Below are positions 62,601 through 64,000 of a DNA stretch of 64,000 nucleotides, piece after piece (the stretch's first letter is position 1; each line of letters begins with the position of its first letter). The translations under genes were made by a program, and so were the position numbers. This stretch comes from Porphyra umbilicalis (Eukaryota > Rhodophyta > Bangiophyceae > Bangiales > Bangiaceae), in NCBI GenBank assembly GCA_002049455.2, contig KV918818.1, positions 244,049 to 308,048 on the forward strand, written 5' to 3'. Below the pieces are notes generated by a model. That model was given only the letters and a program-made list of their open reading frames with translations, was not told the DNA's origin and made no database searches.

Positions 62601-64000
62601 ACCACGGCGTATCATCCCCAAACCAATGGGCAAGTCGAACGGTACAACCGTACCATGGCTACTCAGCTGCGACACTACGTCGCCGACGACCCATCACGAT
62701 GGGATGAGCTACTCCCGGTAATCACCATGTCGTATAATAGCCAACCACGTCGGTCGACGGGCATCGCCCCATTTGAGCTCGTTATCCCAAGGCGGATCCC
62801 CAACCTCACGGTTCGCAACTTGCCCCCGGGCACTCCGCTTACCAATAAGGGAATGCTCAAGGATGGGTCACCCCTAGCTCGCAAGCGCGAGTTCATGGCC
62901 CGCGTGCGCAAGCAGATCCCCATCGTGGTCGAGGCCTTGCGTAAGACGCAACAACGTTACAAACGTAACTTCGACCATCGGGTCGCAACCCGCAATGCGG
63001 ACGTCAAGATCGGCGACTACGTATACACGACCAACCACGATCGGCAAAACAAGCTGCAAAGCAAAGCCATTGGCCCCTTCGTGGTCGTTGACGCCGATGC
63101 GGACGCCTCCACGTTTGTCATTGACATTGACGGCGAGGAGAAACGCTTCAGCAGTTTCCATGTCACCCCAGCTCCTCGTCCAACGACGACGGACACGGCT
63201 CCACAACCCCTGCTAGATGGTCTAGACCAACGCAAGTCACCACCGGCAACTGCCGATGAGTATGTGATCGACAAACTCCTAAGCTTACGCCAGACGGGTG
63301 ACAGCTATAGCACTAAGGTGCGCTGGTTCGACTACGGGTCGAAGGACGACACTTCGGAACCCCTGGGGAACCACCCCCGCAACCTGGTGGTGCGTTTCCT
63401 TCGACAGAAGAAGAAGCATGTACCGGGGTACGAGTGGCAAACGCCAACGCGACGAAGTCGCCGACAGGCCGGGCTCACCACTGTGGCCAACATCGTCATG
63501 GACTCCACGTGGATACCCACTATCCAACATGTCCATGTTACCGGTGACGGAGTTATCCACGCCGATGTCTCTTGGACAGAGTCAAGTACCGACGTTGCAA
63601 TTACGGACGTAATTCCTGTTGCATGGCTCAAGTCCACTCTGCCGTCCATGACGCGCAACTTTGCGTATGATCCCCAACTTGCCTTGCGGCATTTCTCTCG
63701 GCTGAACCGTGTTTACGGCCCGTACACACATGTGTGGCCGAAATCCGCACAAGCGGCACTGATCGGGAGCGATCCCCCTGTACCAGTGCTCCCCAACGGG
63801 TTTCTGGTACCTCCGGTGCAACACTTGGACTCAGTCCTTCGACGCTTGGTAACAACCACAGAAGAAGCAACAGTGGTAATACCACAATGGACCAACACCA
63901 GTTGGTACGCTACTGCCATACGTGCATGTTTCGAGTACGAGGTGCTTTTATCAGCAGACTCAAGGGATACAAATCCCACAACATGGGCCATGATGGCCTG
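59565..64000 (+). CDS. pol: Pol polyprotein (protease, RT, RNase H, integrase, chromodomain), 3' end beyond window
   Basis: One frame is open for about 1,478 codons to the window edge. Aspartic protease: VLDTGAGVNIV (59709). Reverse transcriptase: SPVVIVPKKNGKARFCVDYR, TSLDCTAGYWQV, SMPFGLTNAPATFQRAL and the catalytic YLDD at 61035-61046. RNase H: KLVVDVDACADQVG, TTERECLGVVWA, QTDHQELSW. Integrase: an HHCC zinc finger (HHATVAAHFG…CTTCAQ near 62140-62270), then the catalytic Asp in SIDIFGPIP, Asp in LSDQGPQF and Glu in NGQVERYNR. A chromodomain-like part follows (ADEYVIDKLLSLRQ … VRWFDYG … TSEPLGNHPRNLVVRFL, 63250-63410) in which the usual Trp of 'TWEP' is Ser. After it a further 190 or more residues continue, ending within VVIPQWTNTSWYATAIRACF-containing sequence. 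All catalytic residues are present. No internal ATG is required if frameshifting is used. Confidence 0.9.

Larger units (their letters stand above)
57310..64000 (+). mobile_element. Ty3/gypsy chromovirus-type LTR retrotransposon (3' end outside window)
   Basis: LTR, primer-binding site, gag and pol lie in canonical order on the plus strand, with protease, reverse transcriptase, RNase H, integrase and a chromodomain-like segment in that order, the Ty3/gypsy (Metaviridae) arrangement. No stop or frameshift breaks gag or pol over 6 kb, so the insertion is young. It sits inside a pogo-type transposase gene. Confidence 0.9.

Overview
This window is GC-rich eukaryotic nuclear DNA made almost entirely of transposable elements. 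I see no operon structure, ribosome-binding sites, rRNA, tRNA or CRISPR array. Families present are PIF/Harbinger, pogo/Tigger, Tc1/mariner-like, hAT-like, CACTA-like, a Ty3/gypsy chromovirus, and a DDE-like family I cannot name. The GC content (including poly-G and poly-C tracts), few introns and TE mix fit a GC-rich alga. A bangiophyte red alga (Porphyra/Pyropia type) is my best guess, but that is inference and the sequence does not prove it.

Layout. 0-2 kb: 5' half of a CACTA-like transposase gene (minus strand) with a TATA box, then a short secreted-type reading frame. 2-4.2 kb: three elements nested inside one another, with boundaries readable to the base. 6.9-17.9 kb: decayed transposons, namely two different Harbinger transposase pseudogenes, a Myb/NAM-like partner gene fragment, and two copies of the unnamed family. 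17.9-22.7 kb: gene-poor, with degenerate tandem repeats. 22.7-24.4 kb: an apparently intact pogo-like transposase.

The centre is dominated by two same-orientation copies of one large Harbinger element, A (25250-34870, 9.6 kb) and B (42641-51539, 8.9 kb). Each has 31-bp terminal inverted repeats and a TCA target duplication. Each carries a plus-strand repeat protein, a plus-strand Myb/SANT-like protein and a convergent minus-strand DDE transposase. The repeat protein and the transposase both contain very large GC-rich tandem-repeat domains. A has an intact Myb-like gene but a nonsense codon in the transposase tail; B has the reverse. Between the copies lie a 391-bp foldback palindrome, one candidate host gene (36974-38071) and an 18-bp minisatellite.

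Downstream of B a 1.17-kb non-autonomous element uses the very same TCA. Further on are a hAT-like MITE split by another hAT element, a perfect 59-bp palindrome, and a pogo-like transposase gene broken by a Ty3/gypsy element. The gypsy element has an intact gag, a candidate -1 frameshift site and an open pol frame that runs off the window end with a chromodomain-like segment and a long C-terminal extension.
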